Shown: positions 5,917 through 13,263 of the stretch, piece after piece
Layout of the letters: each line of letters starts with the position of its first letter
How positions within the stretch are numbered: position 1 is the stretch's first letter
NCBI GenBank assembly: GCA_904501765.1
Contig: CAJGCM010000031.1
Location: 1 to 17,208, forward strand
Length of the DNA: 17,208 bases
Source of the DNA: an uncultured Clostridia bacterium
GTDB taxonomy: Bacteria; Bacillota; Clostridia; Oscillospirales; CAG-272
Direction: 5' to 3'
Notes under the pieces: model-generated
The model's database searches: none
Seen by the model: only the letters and a program-made list of their open reading frames with translations
What the model was told of the DNA's origin: nothing
Made by a program: the position numbers and the translations under genes

Positions 5917-6034
5917 GGTAAACCCCAAAAAAACACGAGTGCGCCTCGGTGCGCTTGAAAACTTAAAGCTCGGCGTCATGTCTGCCGAGAGCTTTGCGGC
6001 GCCCTCGTATGCGCCGTCATAGAAGGAGAATTTT
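5917..6034 (+). promoter_or_regulatory. Structured 5' leader with three hairpins and a 14-codon upstream ORF
   Basis: The leader can form three hairpins in a row: GCGC/GCGC around 5941-5954, AAAGCTCGGC (5965-5974) against GCCGAGAGCTTT (5984-5995) with a 2-base bulge, and GGCGC/GCGCC around 5998-6015. A short ORF, MSAESFAAPSYAPS (5978-6022), lies across the second and third hairpins and ends just before the reductase ribosome binding site AGAAGGAG. It has no good binding site of its own. No T-run follows the hairpins, so they are not ordinary terminators. I do not recognise a known riboswitch class. Confidence 0.4.
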
Positions 6035-6751
6035 ATGAAATGCGTTTTAATAACAGGCGGCTCAAGAGGTATAGGCAGAGCTATGGTAGAGCTTTTTTCT
6101 TCAGAGGGCTATAACGTAGCCTTCACCTATAAAAGCAGCGATAGCGCAGCAAGGGAGCTGTCCGATAAGTGCGGAGCCTTGGCGATAAAAGCAGACTCGT
6201 CTAATTCGATTATGATAGAGGCTGCGGTAAAGCGTGTTGAGGAGGTCTTTGGCGGGGTTGACGTGCTTATAAACAATGCCGCCGTTTGTCAATCGGGGCT
6301 CATAACCGAGCTTTCTACCAGTGATTGGGAACGCCTGTTTTCTGTAAATATGACATCGGTATTCTTGTATTCGAAATTGGTTTTACCTAAAATGTTAAAC
6401 AAAAAATGGGGCAGAATTATAAACATCGGCTCTATGTGGGGAACGGTCGGCGCATCCTGCGAGGTCGCATATTCTGCGTCGAAGGCGGCTGTTGAGGGTT
6501 TTACTAAGGCTCTTGCCAAAGAGGTAGGTCCCAGCGGAATTACGGTTAACGCCATAGCCCCGGGAGTTATAGATACCGATATGAATTCCTCTTATACCGA
6601 GGAGGATATTGCTTCTCTTTGCGATATGACTCCCGTATGTCGTATGGGGCAGCCGGTAGAGATTGCGGAGGCAGCTCTGTTTTTGGCGTCGGATAAATCA
6701 GCCTTTATAACGGGGGAGATAATGAACATCAGCGGCGGCTTTGTCGTATGA
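6035..6751 (+). CDS. Short-chain dehydrogenase/reductase (FabG-like; EF-P 5-aminopentanone reductase YmfI type)
   Basis: A 238-residue classical SDR, full length for the family. It has the NADP-binding motif TGGSRGIG at 7-14, the NNAA motif near 86-89, the catalytic Ser in NIGSMWGTVGAS, and YSASK with the Tyr-Lys pair near 147-151. The C-terminus, ITGEIMNISGGFVV, is typical. The segment SMWGTVGASCEVAYSASKAA is closer to what I recall for YmfI-type reductases, which finish the 5-aminopentanol modification of elongation factor P, than to FabG of fatty acid synthesis. The two are hard to separate by eye. The gene stands alone, without fab genes nearby, which also argues against a core fatty acid role. 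Ribosome binding site AGAAGGAG lies 6 bases before the ATG. Confidence 0.85.
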   Translation: MKCVLITGGSRGIGRAMVELFSSEGYNVAFTYKSSDSAARELSDKCGALAIKADSSNSIMIEAAVKRVEEVFGGVDVLINNAAVCQSGLITELSTSDWERLFSVNMTSVFLYSKLVLPKMLNKKWGRIINIGSMWGTVGASCEVAYSASKAAVEGFTKALAKEVGPSGITVNAIAPGVIDTDMNSSYTEEDIASLCDMTPVCRMGQPVEIAEAALFLASDKSAFITGEIMNISGGFVV

Positions 6752-6780
6752 TTAACAATAAATAGCAGTAAATTTTTCTT

Positions 6781-6798
6781 AAAAGCTATTGCTTTTTT
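6781..6798 (+). terminator. Weak terminator-like hairpin after the SDR gene
   Basis: AAAAGC (6781-6786) and GCTTTT (6791-6796) pair across TATT, and the T-run extends to 6799. The stem has few G/C pairs. It overlaps the -35 element of the SRP RNA promoter. Confidence 0.4.
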
Positions 6799-6817
6799 TA
6801 AAAGTTTCTGCTATAAT
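6789..6817 (+). promoter_or_regulatory. Promoter for the SRP RNA
   Basis: A perfect -10 TATAAT (6812-6817) lies 17 bases after TTGCTT (6789-6794), a partial -35 match. The predicted start, near 6824, is about 12 bases before the closing stem of the SRP RNA, so the 5' end may be trimmed. Confidence 0.6.
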
Positions 6818-6835
6818 GAATCAGATATTTTATTT

Positions 6836-7135
6836 CCGTGTGTCAGACGGAGCCATACTAGCCGGGGAGGTAGCGGTGCCTTGTACCTGAAATCCGCTAT
6901 AGCAGGGGTTAATTCTTCCCGGAGGGTGGCTTTTGTGTAGTCTGCGCCGTTATTTTCTGTGTTGAAGAATGGGTCTTGTGCAATTTGCGGCTGTGAACCA
7001 TGTCAGGTCGGGAACGAAGCAGCATTAAGCGGTTAGCGGGTGTGCCACAAGGACGCCTGTTCGGAGCAGAAGTGGCGGTTAACGTATGTAAAGGCTTATT
7101 CGAAGGGGTAGTGTATGGCTCTATCTGACACACGG
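6836..7135 (+). ncRNA. ffs: Signal recognition particle RNA, large Gram-positive type
   Basis: The ends are complementary over 12 bases: CCGTGTGTCAGA at 6836-6847 and TCTGACACACGG at 7124-7135. This closes an RNA of about 300 bases, the size of the large SRP RNA with an Alu domain (scRNA, 6S-like) found in Firmicutes. The conserved Ffh-binding helix 8 core is clear: GTCAGG at 7002-7007 and GAAGCAGC at 7016-7023 in the symmetric and asymmetric loops. The 5' part, GCCGGGGAGGTAGCGGTGCC near 6861, matches the Alu-domain U-turn region. The RNA pairs with Ffh to bring nascent membrane and secreted proteins to the translocon. Its place directly upstream of dnaX-ybaB-recR matches Bacillus and clostridial genomes. 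Confidence 0.95.
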
Positions 7136-7148
7136 AATATTTTCATGC

Positions 7149-7192
7149 GCGTATGCGGAGTATCATTGTATACCGCCTACGCTTTTCTTTTT
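7149..7192 (+). terminator. Rho-independent terminator between the SRP RNA and dnaX
   Basis: GCGTA (7149-7153) pairs with TACGC (7178-7182) and GCGG (7155-7158) with CCGC (7173-7176), with a single unpaired base on each side, followed by TTTTCTTTTT. It should end most SRP RNA transcripts. No separate promoter is evident between it and dnaX, so dnaX may depend on readthrough. Confidence 0.7.
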
Positions 7193-7211
7193 ACAGAAGG
7201 AGGAAGGCTTT

Positions 7212-8822
7212 ATGTCGGATTACAGGGCATTATACAGAAAATGGCGTCCGTTTGATTTTGACGACGTATGCGGTCAGAAATCAACAACCGATATACTCAA
7301 ATACGAGGTAGCCAACAACAAAATATCTCACGCCTATCTCTTCTGCGGCTCACGAGGTACGGGCAAAACCAGCTGTGCAAAAATACTTGCAAAGGCTGTT
7401 AACTGTGAAAATCCGAGAAACGGAAATCCCTGTAACGAGTGTTACGCCTGCCGTTCTATTGATTCGGGAGTTGCAACCGACGTTATAGAGATGGATGCGG
7501 CGAGCAATAACGGCGTCGGAAACGTTCGTGATATGAAGGACGAGATAGCCTTCACCCCCGCAGAGCTTAAATACCGTGTCTATATAATAGACGAGGTTCA
7601 TATGATGTCGGGGTCAGCGTTTAATGCGCTTTTAAAGACTCTTGAGGAGCCGCCTGAATACGTAGTATTCATTCTTGCTACTACTGAGTTCAATAAATTG
7701 CCGACAACCATCGTTTCCAGATGTCAGCGCTTCGATTTTCGCCGTATGACCACCGAGGTTATAGTCGGGCGCCTTATGAAAATCGCAAAGGCGGAGGGGA
7801 TAACTCTTACCGAGGATGGCGCTTCAATGCTTGCGAGAGCCTCCGAGGGCGGAATGCGAGATGCGGTCAGTTTGCTTGAGCTTTGCGCAGGAGCGGGCGC
7901 TGTGGTTGACGAAAAAAGAGTTTTTGAAACCGTTGGCAGAGGAAACAAAACTCAGGTTTACAATATGGTGGAAAATCTGCTTCGTTCAAACTATTCCAAT
8001 GTATATTCCGCCTTTGCGGATGTGGTTATGACAGGCTCTGATATTTCTGTTTTCTGGCAGGAGCTTATAGATGCCTACCGTGATCTTATAGTTATGAAAA
8101 GCACTTCAGGAGCTGCGGAGTATCTTGACCTTACCGACTCTGAGGAAAAGAAGCTTTCGGCTTTGGCTAAGGACTTTACCCTGGCAAGGCTGCTTTACCA
8201 CGCATCTGTACTGGAAGCAACCCTTGAAGACTTGCAGAGAGCGAAGGAGTCTAAGAGAAGCGTTGCGGAGATTGCGCTGACGAGAATGTGCGACCCAAGG
8301 CTTCAGTCAACGCCCGAATCTCTCGCCTTGAGAGTGGAGGAGCTTGAAGCTACTGTTTCAAGGCTGAAATTCAGCTCAATGGCATCAGGAGGTGCAGTAG
8401 GGCAGAAGGCGACCGAGAGCAAGTCTGAGCCCGCACCGAAGCCGCAGGCGTCAGAGGTGGGCGCACCCGAAGAGAAAAAAGAGAATAAAACAGATTCAGA
8501 GGCTAAATCGCCCGCATCGGAGCCTAAACCCTTTGCAAAATGGGGTCAGGTTGTAAGAGGAGTGGAGATGGCGAAGGCGTCTATATATTCACCTTTAGCA
8601 AAAGCGGTTGCGCTTAAAAACGGCGAGGGTGATTTTACTATAAAAATCGATAGCTTCTTCGTCAGAATAATTTCGGGAAATCCCGAGAATATGGCTATAA
8701 TTAAAGGACTTATTGCCGAGGCGGAGGGAATTTCACCGGAAGGTGTAAATGTTACTATATGCCCTAAGGCGCAAGGGGAAGTTGCAACCCTTATCGACGA
8801 GATAGAGGAAGCCTTGAAATAA
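7212..8822 (+). CDS. dnaX: DNA polymerase III subunits gamma and tau
   Basis: A 536-residue clamp-loader ATPase that loads the sliding clamp and links the polymerase at the replication fork. The AAA+ module is complete: Walker A GSRGTGKT (46-53), four zinc-binding Cys (65, 74, 77, 80), Walker B IIDEVH (125-130) and the SRC motif (169-171). Domain III follows to about residue 370. After a charged Ala/Pro/Glu-rich linker (about 390-435), a compact C-terminal domain (KWGQVVRGVEMAKASIYSPL onward) corresponds to the tau-specific part. I see no obvious slippery sequence for frameshifting. A perfect AAGGAGG (7197-7203) lies 8 bases before the ATG. It is the first protein gene of dnaX-ybaB-recR. Confidence 0.96.
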   Translation: MSDYRALYRKWRPFDFDDVCGQKSTTDILKYEVANNKISHAYLFCGSRGTGKTSCAKILAKAVNCENPRNGNPCNECYACRSIDSGVATDVIEMDAASNNGVGNVRDMKDEIAFTPAELKYRVYIIDEVHMMSGSAFNALLKTLEEPPEYVVFILATTEFNKLPTTIVSRCQRFDFRRMTTEVIVGRLMKIAKAEGITLTEDGASMLARASEGGMRDAVSLLELCAGAGAVVDEKRVFETVGRGNKTQVYNMVENLLRSNYSNVYSAFADVVMTGSDISVFWQELIDAYRDLIVMKSTSGAAEYLDLTDSEEKKLSALAKDFTLARLLYHASVLEATLEDLQRAKESKRSVAEIALTRMCDPRLQSTPESLALRVEELEATVSRLKFSSMASGGAVGQKATESKSEPAPKPQASEVGAPEEKKENKTDSEAKSPASEPKPFAKWGQVVRGVEMAKASIYSPLAKAVALKNGEGDFTIKIDSFFVRIISGNPENMAIIKGLIAEAEGISPEGVNVTICPKAQGEVATLIDEIEEALK

Positions 8823-8849
8823 CAAATAATTTTGAAAGTGAGATAGAAA

Positions 8850-9206
8850 ATGAAAGTAAGATTACCTCAGGGAATGGGAGGCGGACCCTCCAATATGCAG
8901 GCTATGCTTAAGCAGGCGCAGAAAATGCAGGAGGATATGGCTGCAAAGCAGGAGGAGCTTGAAGCCTGTGAGTACGACGTAAGCGCAGGAGGCGGCGTCG
9001 TAAACGTAAAAATCAACGGCAAGAAGGAAATTCTTTCCGTTAAGCTTGCGGAGGAAATAGTTGACCCTGACGATATAGAAACTCTTGAGGACTTAATCGT
9101 TGCCGCAGTCAACGAGGCAATCAAAAAGGTAGAAACCGATGCAAGCGCTAAAATGCAGGAAATCACAGGGGCTATGAATATGCCCGGATTCCCCGGACTC
9201 TTCTGA
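8850..9206 (+). CDS. YbaB/EbfC family nucleoid-associated protein
   Basis: A 118-residue small DNA-binding protein of normal family length. The N-terminus is Gly/Met/Gln-rich (GMGGGPSNMQAMLKQAQKMQ), followed by a coiled-coil-forming helix. The core beta motif VSAGGGVVNVKINGKKEILS is diagnostic for the family. The C-terminus is the typical MPGFPGLF tail. It binds DNA as a dimer and its gene almost always sits between dnaX and recR, as here: 27 bases after dnaX and 2 bases before the recR ATG. It is thought to help replication or recombination, though its precise role is unsettled. Confidence 0.95.
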   Translation: MKVRLPQGMGGGPSNMQAMLKQAQKMQEDMAAKQEELEACEYDVSAGGGVVNVKINGKKEILSVKLAEEIVDPDDIETLEDLIVAAVNEAIKKVETDASAKMQEITGAMNMPGFPGLF

Positions 9207-9208
9207 TT

Positions 9209-9814
9209 ATGGCAGAGTATATAGCGCCTATCCAAAGGCTCATAGAAGAATTCAGAAGGCTACCGGGCGTAGGTGGAAAAACCGCCGTCAGGTACGCCTT
9301 TGCTGCGCTCAATTTTACAGAAGAGGAGGCCGCTCGCTTCGCTGATGCTCTGATTGGAGCAAAAAGAGACGTTAAGCGTTGCCCCGTGTGCTGCGGTCTT
9401 TGCGCCTCAGAGGGACCTTGCGACATTTGCCGTGATGAGGACAGAGACGGGGGAGTTGTGTGCATTGTTGAAAGCCCTAAGGACGTTATGGTTATGGAGA
9501 AGGTGCGCGGTTATCGTGGAAAATATCACGTTCTCGGCGGAGTCCTCTCTCCTATAGATAACGTAACTCCGAAGGATTTGAATATTGACAGCCTTCTTGA
9601 AAGAGCGAAGGCGGGCGGAATACGTGAGGTAATAGTTGCGACTAACCCCACGCCCTCGGGCGATACCACCGCAGCATATATAGCCAGAATACTTGAACCC
9701 TACGGAATCGAGGTTTCACGTCTGGCATACGGAATACCGGTCGGAGCTGACCTTGAGTATGCAGATGAGGTAACCCTTCTTCGAGCTATGGAAGGCAGAA
9801 AATATTTCGACTGA
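9209..9814 (+). CDS. recR: Recombination mediator protein RecR
   Basis: A 201-residue protein of standard length that works with RecF and RecO to load RecA at gaps and breaks. It shows a helix-hairpin-helix (RLPGVGGKTAVRYAF, residues 17-31), a four-Cys zinc finger (58, 61, 71, 74), a Toprim domain starting at VCIVESPKDVMVME (84-97), and the conserved C-terminal ATNPTPSGDTTA and RLAYGIPVGADLEYADEVTL segments. The start lies 2 bases after the ybaB stop, so its translation is probably coupled, as no strong Shine-Dalgarno is seen within the end of ybaB. Confidence 0.96.
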   Translation: MAEYIAPIQRLIEEFRRLPGVGGKTAVRYAFAALNFTEEEAARFADALIGAKRDVKRCPVCCGLCASEGPCDICRDEDRDGGVVCIVESPKDVMVMEKVRGYRGKYHVLGGVLSPIDNVTPKDLNIDSLLERAKAGGIREVIVATNPTPSGDTTAAYIARILEPYGIEVSRLAYGIPVGADLEYADEVTLLRAMEGRKYFD

Positions 9815-9839
9815 ATTTTACCCACCTTAAGGAGGCAGT

Positions 9840-10790
9840 ATGTCCGCAAGAAAAAAGAAAAAGAATAAAGCAGTCAAAAAAATATTAGCCGCCGTAATCT
9901 TCGTGGCGATAATTCTTATAGCCACTCTCCTTGTATATCTATTTGGCGGAGCAGATGCTATACGCGCCTGGCTCGGCATAGAGCCTGAGGAGGAGCCGAG
10001 AGTTCCCACAGCGGTAGACGGAACTATGAATTTGCATTTCATAGACATAGGTCAGGGGGACTGTATGCTCCTTGAGAGTGATGGCAATTATATGCTGATT
10101 GATACGGGAGATATAAGCGATACATATACCGCAAAAATCATTGATTATCTTGAGGAAAGAGGTATTGAAACTATCGAATATCTCATTCTGACACACCCCG
10201 ACGCCGACCATATCGGTGGCGCTCCCGATATAATAAACACTTTTAAGGTAAATCACTGCATTATGCCTGATTTCACAAAGACAACCAAAATCTTCGAGAA
10301 AACAATTGACGCTCTCGAAGAAAACGAGGTTGACGTAATAGAAGCCGAGCCGGATTATGAGTTCAAGGTCGGCGAGGCAGAGTGCGAAATTTTAGCTCCC
10401 TTGAAAAAATACGACGACCCTAATGAGGCGAGCGTGGTGCTGAAGGTTTATTTTGGCTCTAACAGCTTTCTTCTGACAGGAGATGCGGAGAAGGAAAGCG
10501 AAGCGGATATGACCGAGTATTATTCGGCGTCCCAGCTCAAAGCAGATGTTCTTAAGTCGGGACACCACGGCTCAAGAACCTCCTCTTCAGAAGGATTTCT
10601 TGAAGCGGTTGACCCCGAGCTTATCGTAATCTCCTGTGGAGAGGGAAACAGCTACGGACACCCGCATAAAGAAACGATAGACAGATACGAGCAGATGGAA
10701 ATAACCTATTACAGAACCGATATAGTGGGAACGGTAGTTATCACCTCCGACGGTGAGGAGCTTAAGGTAACCACTGAAAAAGGAGAGTAA
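9840..10790 (+). CDS. ComEC/Rec2-like metallo-beta-lactamase fold hydrolase, membrane-anchored
   Basis: A 316-residue protein with a very basic N-terminus (MSARKKKKNKAVKK), one membrane helix at about 15-36 and an outward-facing hydrolase domain. The metal-binding motif is THPDADHIGG (His119, Asp121, Asp123, His124), and further ligands are Asp215 in LLTGDAEKE and His242 in SGHHGS. FIDIGQGDCMLL before the motif is typical of the domain found at the C-terminus of the competence channel ComEC and in many stand-alone clostridial secreted proteins. The ComEC channel part is absent. It probably hydrolyses a phosphodiester in nucleic acid or teichoic-acid-like material, but the substrate is not known. 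Ribosome binding site AAGGAGG lies 7 bases before the ATG. It sits 25 bases after recR and is probably in the same operon. Confidence 0.88.
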   Translation: MSARKKKKNKAVKKILAAVIFVAIILIATLLVYLFGGADAIRAWLGIEPEEEPRVPTAVDGTMNLHFIDIGQGDCMLLESDGNYMLIDTGDISDTYTAKIIDYLEERGIETIEYLILTHPDADHIGGAPDIINTFKVNHCIMPDFTKTTKIFEKTIDALEENEVDVIEAEPDYEFKVGEAECEILAPLKKYDDPNEASVVLKVYFGSNSFLLTGDAEKESEADMTEYYSASQLKADVLKSGHHGSRTSSSEGFLEAVDPELIVISCGEGNSYGHPHKETIDRYEQMEITYYRTDIVGTVVITSDGEELKVTTEKGE

Positions 10791-10796
10791 TCGTCT

Positions 10797-11567
10797 TTAG
10801 ACGGTAGCATATTTATATTTCAGCCGCAGATTGTCTGCAATCATGGCGATAAATTCGCTGTTTGTGGGCTTTCCGCGGCTGTTTTGTATAGTATAGCCGA
10901 AATAGGAATTCAGGGTGTCAACGTCGCCCCTGTCCCAGGCAACCTCAATAGCGTGTCTTATAGCCCTCTCAACTCTTGAGGTGGTTGTCCTGTATTTTTT
11001 AGCAACCGTAGGATATAACACCTTCGTTACCGAATTGATAATTTCATTATCCTCAATTGTCATAAGTATTGCGCATCTTAAATATTGATAGCCTTTTATA
11101 TGAGCGGGAACACCGATTTGATGTATAATTTTCGTGACCTGTGCTTCAACGTCCGGACGAGCGCCCTCAGCCGCTCCTTCGGGCTTTTCTTTTTTGCCGA
11201 TTTTGATAAGAGATTCTATATGCGAGATTAGGGATTCCTCGGAAAAAGGCTTAAGAAGGCAGATATCGGCGCCTGCTTCGGTAGCCTCCATAAGTATCGT
11301 ATGCTTGTTTATGGGGGACATAAGTATAAAGGAAGTTCCTTTTGAGTGAGCGCGCGCTTTTCTTATAAGCCCTATGCCGTCAAGCCTTGATATCCAAAGG
11401 TCGCATATAACGATATCGTAGCCGAATTTCTTGACAAGCTCAAGAGCGCTCTCGCCGTCAGCGCATTCCTCGGTAAGAGAAAAACCGTGAGAGGCAAGTG
11501 ATTGCGTAAGTTTCTTCCTTTCTTCTGCATTTTCGGTGCAAATAAGAATTTTTACGTTCTTTTCCAT
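10797..11567 (-). CDS. spo0A: Sporulation master regulator Spo0A
   Basis: A 256-residue response regulator that starts sporulation once phosphorylated. The C-terminal DNA-binding domain is nearly canonical: VTKIIHQIGVPAHIKGYQYL, SRVERAIRHAIEVAW (recognition helix) and SRGKPTNSEFIAMIADNLRL. The receiver keeps Asp56, Ser84 and Lys106, but the acidic pocket reads CTEN instead of ADDN, and DLWISRLDG replaces the usual DIIMPxLDG. I chose ATG 11567, not the upstream ATG 11615, because AGGAG lies 9 bases before it and the product then begins MEKNVKILI like other Spo0A proteins. It is convergent with the metallo-hydrolase gene, with 6 bases between the stops and no obvious terminator. Confidence 0.95.
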   Translation of the reverse strand: MEKNVKILICTENAEERKKLTQSLASHGFSLTEECADGESALELVKKFGYDIVICDLWISRLDGIGLIRKARAHSKGTSFILMSPINKHTILMEATEAGADICLLKPFSEESLISHIESLIKIGKKEKPEGAAEGARPDVEAQVTKIIHQIGVPAHIKGYQYLRCAILMTIEDNEIINSVTKVLYPTVAKKYRTTTSRVERAIRHAIEVAWDRGDVDTLNSYFGYTIQNSRGKPTNSEFIAMIADNLRLKYKYATV

Positions 11568-11619
11568 TTTTTTGTTCTCCTTTTTTTGATTAAAATTGGG
11601 ATTTTTTGGTAGCAAAAAT

Positions 11620-11649
11620 ATTTTACCATAAATTGACAGAACAAATCAA
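11620..11649 (-). promoter_or_regulatory. Possible SigA-type promoter for spo0A
   Basis: On the minus strand, TTGATT (plus 11644-11649) and TAAAAT (plus 11620-11625) have an 18-base spacer. This would give a leader of about 45 bases. I looked for a Spo0A box (TGTCGAA) and saw no good match; TGTCGTT near 11680 on the minus strand differs at two positions. The stretch 11640-11790 is very A/T-rich and has repeated TGGCA/TGCCA words, including an inverted pair around 11694-11709, that may be binding sites. Confidence 0.4.
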
Positions 11650-11846
11650 TATAAAAAATGCCAAAAAATGGGTTAATATAACGACATAAAAATGGCAAAA
11701 ATTGCCAATTTTGATAAAAAAATACACAATTAGACAAGAAAAACTACAAAATTGCCACGATGGGTGAAAAAAACAGAAGGTAAGGTGGTAATTGTGGGGA
11801 ATGTCAAATATAATTGCGCATTCCCGTAAAATATTCGTCTATATTA

Positions 11847-11875
11847 TTGCAAAAACTAATAGGTTGTGTTATAAT
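11847..11875 (+). promoter_or_regulatory. Strong promoter reading toward the small lipoprotein gene
   Basis: TTGCAA (11847-11852) and a perfect TATAAT (11870-11875) have a 17-base spacer. The -10 box is the first part of the 26-bp direct repeat that recurs at 11995, so this promoter is separated from the gene it probably served. Confidence 0.65.
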
Positions 11876-12020
11876 ATACGCAGAAAATCTTGCCAAGGCA
11901 AGCTTTTGGCGCTACGCGCCAGATGCATTCGCATCCTGCGAGCCTTGAATCGGGGCGTAAAAATGCCCCCGCAAGCAAGCATTTTTACTTGCGATATAAT
12001 ATACGCAGAAAATCTTGCCA
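11870..12020 (+). repeat. 26-bp direct repeat flanking about 100 bp of palindromic DNA
   Basis: Bases 11870-11895 and 11995-12020 are identical over 26 bases (start TATAATATACGC, end ATCTTGCCA), 125 bases apart. Between them are several short palindromes: GGCGC/GCGCC (11908-11920), GATGC/GCATC (11922-11935), GGGGC/GCCCC (11952-11969) and GCAAG/CTTGC (11971-11992). This looks like a REP- or MITE-like element that duplicated its target, or a tandem duplication of a structured unit. No protein is encoded in it. Confidence 0.75.
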
Positions 12021-12070
12021 CTGGGGCCTTATTTTAGCATAGGTAAAGAGTAAAGAGAAAGGATATGTAT

Positions 12071-12220
12071 ATGAAAAAGCGTATTTTAGCACTGTTGCTT
12101 ATTCTCGTTCTTGTGTTCTGCGGAGTATCCTGCGCAGATACGGAAAGCGACGACGGTAAGCCACCCGTTTCGGGAAACGACGGTGGGCTTCCTCTTCTTC
12201 CTGCGGAACCCGATAACTGA
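12071..12220 (+). CDS. Small lipoprotein of 49 residues
   Basis: The reading frame has a lipoprotein signal MKKRILALLLILVLVF with lipobox GVSC (lipidated Cys21), followed by only 28 residues: ADTESDDGKPPVSGNDGG then LPLLPAEPDN. The mature part is acidic and rich in Gly and Pro, with no folded-domain look. It may be a tiny surface lipoprotein or a remnant of a longer one. AAAGGA (12058-12063) is spaced 7 bases from ATG 12071, but only 1 base from ATG 12065, which decides the start. It lies behind a promoter split by the repeat and ahead of a good terminator, so it probably forms a single-gene transcript. The function is unknown. Confidence 0.65.
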   Translation: MKKRILALLLILVLVFCGVSCADTESDDGKPPVSGNDGGLPLLPAEPDN

Positions 12221-12240
12221 TTGAATTGAAAATAAAAAGC

Positions 12241-12288
12241 GCCGACGGTGTGATGCTCTTTCGAGCAATCCTCTGTCGGCATTTTTTA
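12241..12288 (+). terminator. Bidirectional terminator between the small lipoprotein gene and ylbJ
   Basis: GCCGACGG (12241-12248) pairs with CTGTCGGC (12273-12280), with one G/T wobble, and an inner GCTC/GAGC hairpin has a TTTC loop. The plus strand has ATTTTTT after it, and the minus strand reads GCTTTTTATTTT, so it can serve both converging genes. Confidence 0.8.
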
Positions 12289-13263
12289 TTAAAGGAAAAG
12301 ATAAATAAAAGCGGTAGTCAGTGAAAAGGAAATCGCTCCTTGAAAAAGCTTCATACAAAAGTATTTTTTGCAACCAAGCCTTGCAGGACGAATGAAGGAC
12401 ATCGCCTGCATATGAACGCAGAAGCCCGAGAATCCGACAGCTAATGAGGTAAGTGCCAGTGATACGGCAGGAGGGAGAAGCGTTGCTTTTGAAAGAATGC
12501 TTGCAGCGCTGCCGACCTCAAGAAACGGTATGAGTAAAAGATAAGGTAGGCTAACACCGAGCGCCTTTTTCAAAAGACCGCAAAAGAGGGCGAAAAAGGT
12601 AAGATACGAGCAAATATTCAAGGTGTTAAGTCCTGCGTTCTTTATGGAATCAGTAAGCGAGAATGGATATTTCTGTATGATATCGCCCGAGTCCTCTGAG
12701 CATTTTCGACCAAAGCCAAAAACAAAGCCGCAAATCAGCGCCGAAAGTGTCATTGACACATACAAAATAACCCCTTCGATAACGTTGCCGCGTAACCCGA
12801 GTCCGATACCCGATATAAGAAAGGCAGGACCTGTGTTATTTGAAAAGCCGATAAGCCGTTCGCATTCCTCTCGGCTTATCCTTCCGTCCTCGTACAGGGA
12901 AACGGCGCATCTTACGCCAAGCGGAAAGCCGCAAAGAAGCCCGAGCAGAAATGCGGGAAGGGCAGCTGAATTTATATTGAAAGTTTTCCTGAAGAGATAT
13001 CCGAGGGGGCGGAGTGAGGAGAAGTTTATTGAGTGAAGAAGAAAATCCGAAAGTATAATAAAAGGAAAAACAGAAGGAATAATCACGTTTGCGCATAGCA
13101 TAAGTCCGCTTCTTACCGAGTGCGCAATTTCGTCTGAAAAGAAGATATTGATTAACAAGGCAAGAATAATGAGTGCGGAAGATGTAGTGGCTTTCCAGAA
13201 ATTTCTCGCCGCACCTATTGATATTTTGCTCACTTCCACTGTTGCGCCCATGCTTTTCGTCAT
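12289..13263 (-). CDS. ylbJ: YlbJ-type sporulation integral membrane protein
   Basis: A 324-residue multi-pass membrane protein with about eight hydrophobic segments. The sequence LIGFSNNTGPAFLISGIGLG and the earlier FLLGLLCGFPLGVRCAVSLY are typical of the YlbJ/nucleoside-recognition (Gate) family. In Bacillus subtilis, YlbJ is made in the mother cell under SigE and is needed for normal spore cortex and heat resistance. It is a little shorter than the Bacillus protein. GGTGAG lies 9 bases before the chosen ATG; a second in-frame ATG at codon 5 is less well placed. It is divergent from yqfC, another SigE-type gene, so this is a cluster of mother-cell sporulation genes. The transported molecule is unknown. 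Confidence 0.85.
   Translation of the reverse strand: MTKSMGATVEVSKISIGAARNFWKATTSSALIILALLINIFFSDEIAHSVRSGLMLCANVIIPSVFPFIILSDFLLHSINFSSLRPLGYLFRKTFNINSAALPAFLLGLLCGFPLGVRCAVSLYEDGRISREECERLIGFSNNTGPAFLISGIGLGLRGNVIEGVILYVSMTLSALICGFVFGFGRKCSEDSGDIIQKYPFSLTDSIKNAGLNTLNICSYLTFFALFCGLLKKALGVSLPYLLLIPFLEVGSAASILSKATLLPPAVSLALTSLAVGFSGFCVHMQAMSFIRPARLGCKKYFCMKLFQGAISFSLTTAFIYLFL

Noticed and set aside
6909..7133. Minus-strand open frame of 74 codons
   Set aside because: It lies fully inside the SRP RNA, antisense to it.
7212..8822. Programmed frameshift in dnaX producing separate gamma and tau
   Set aside because: No A-rich slippery heptamer with a following stem was seen at the end of the ATPase part.
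11568..11615. ATG 11615 as the start of spo0A
   Set aside because: It would add 16 Lys/Asn-rich residues translated from the ribosome binding site region. The family start MEKNVKIL at 11567 fits better.
11870..12020. CRISPR array
   Set aside because: There are only two repeat copies, 125 bases apart, with a palindromic filler. Repeat and spacer sizes do not fit, and no cas genes are present.
12034..12373. Minus-strand open frames of 82 and 95 codons
   Set aside because: They run antisense through the small lipoprotein gene and the bidirectional terminator and have no coding features.
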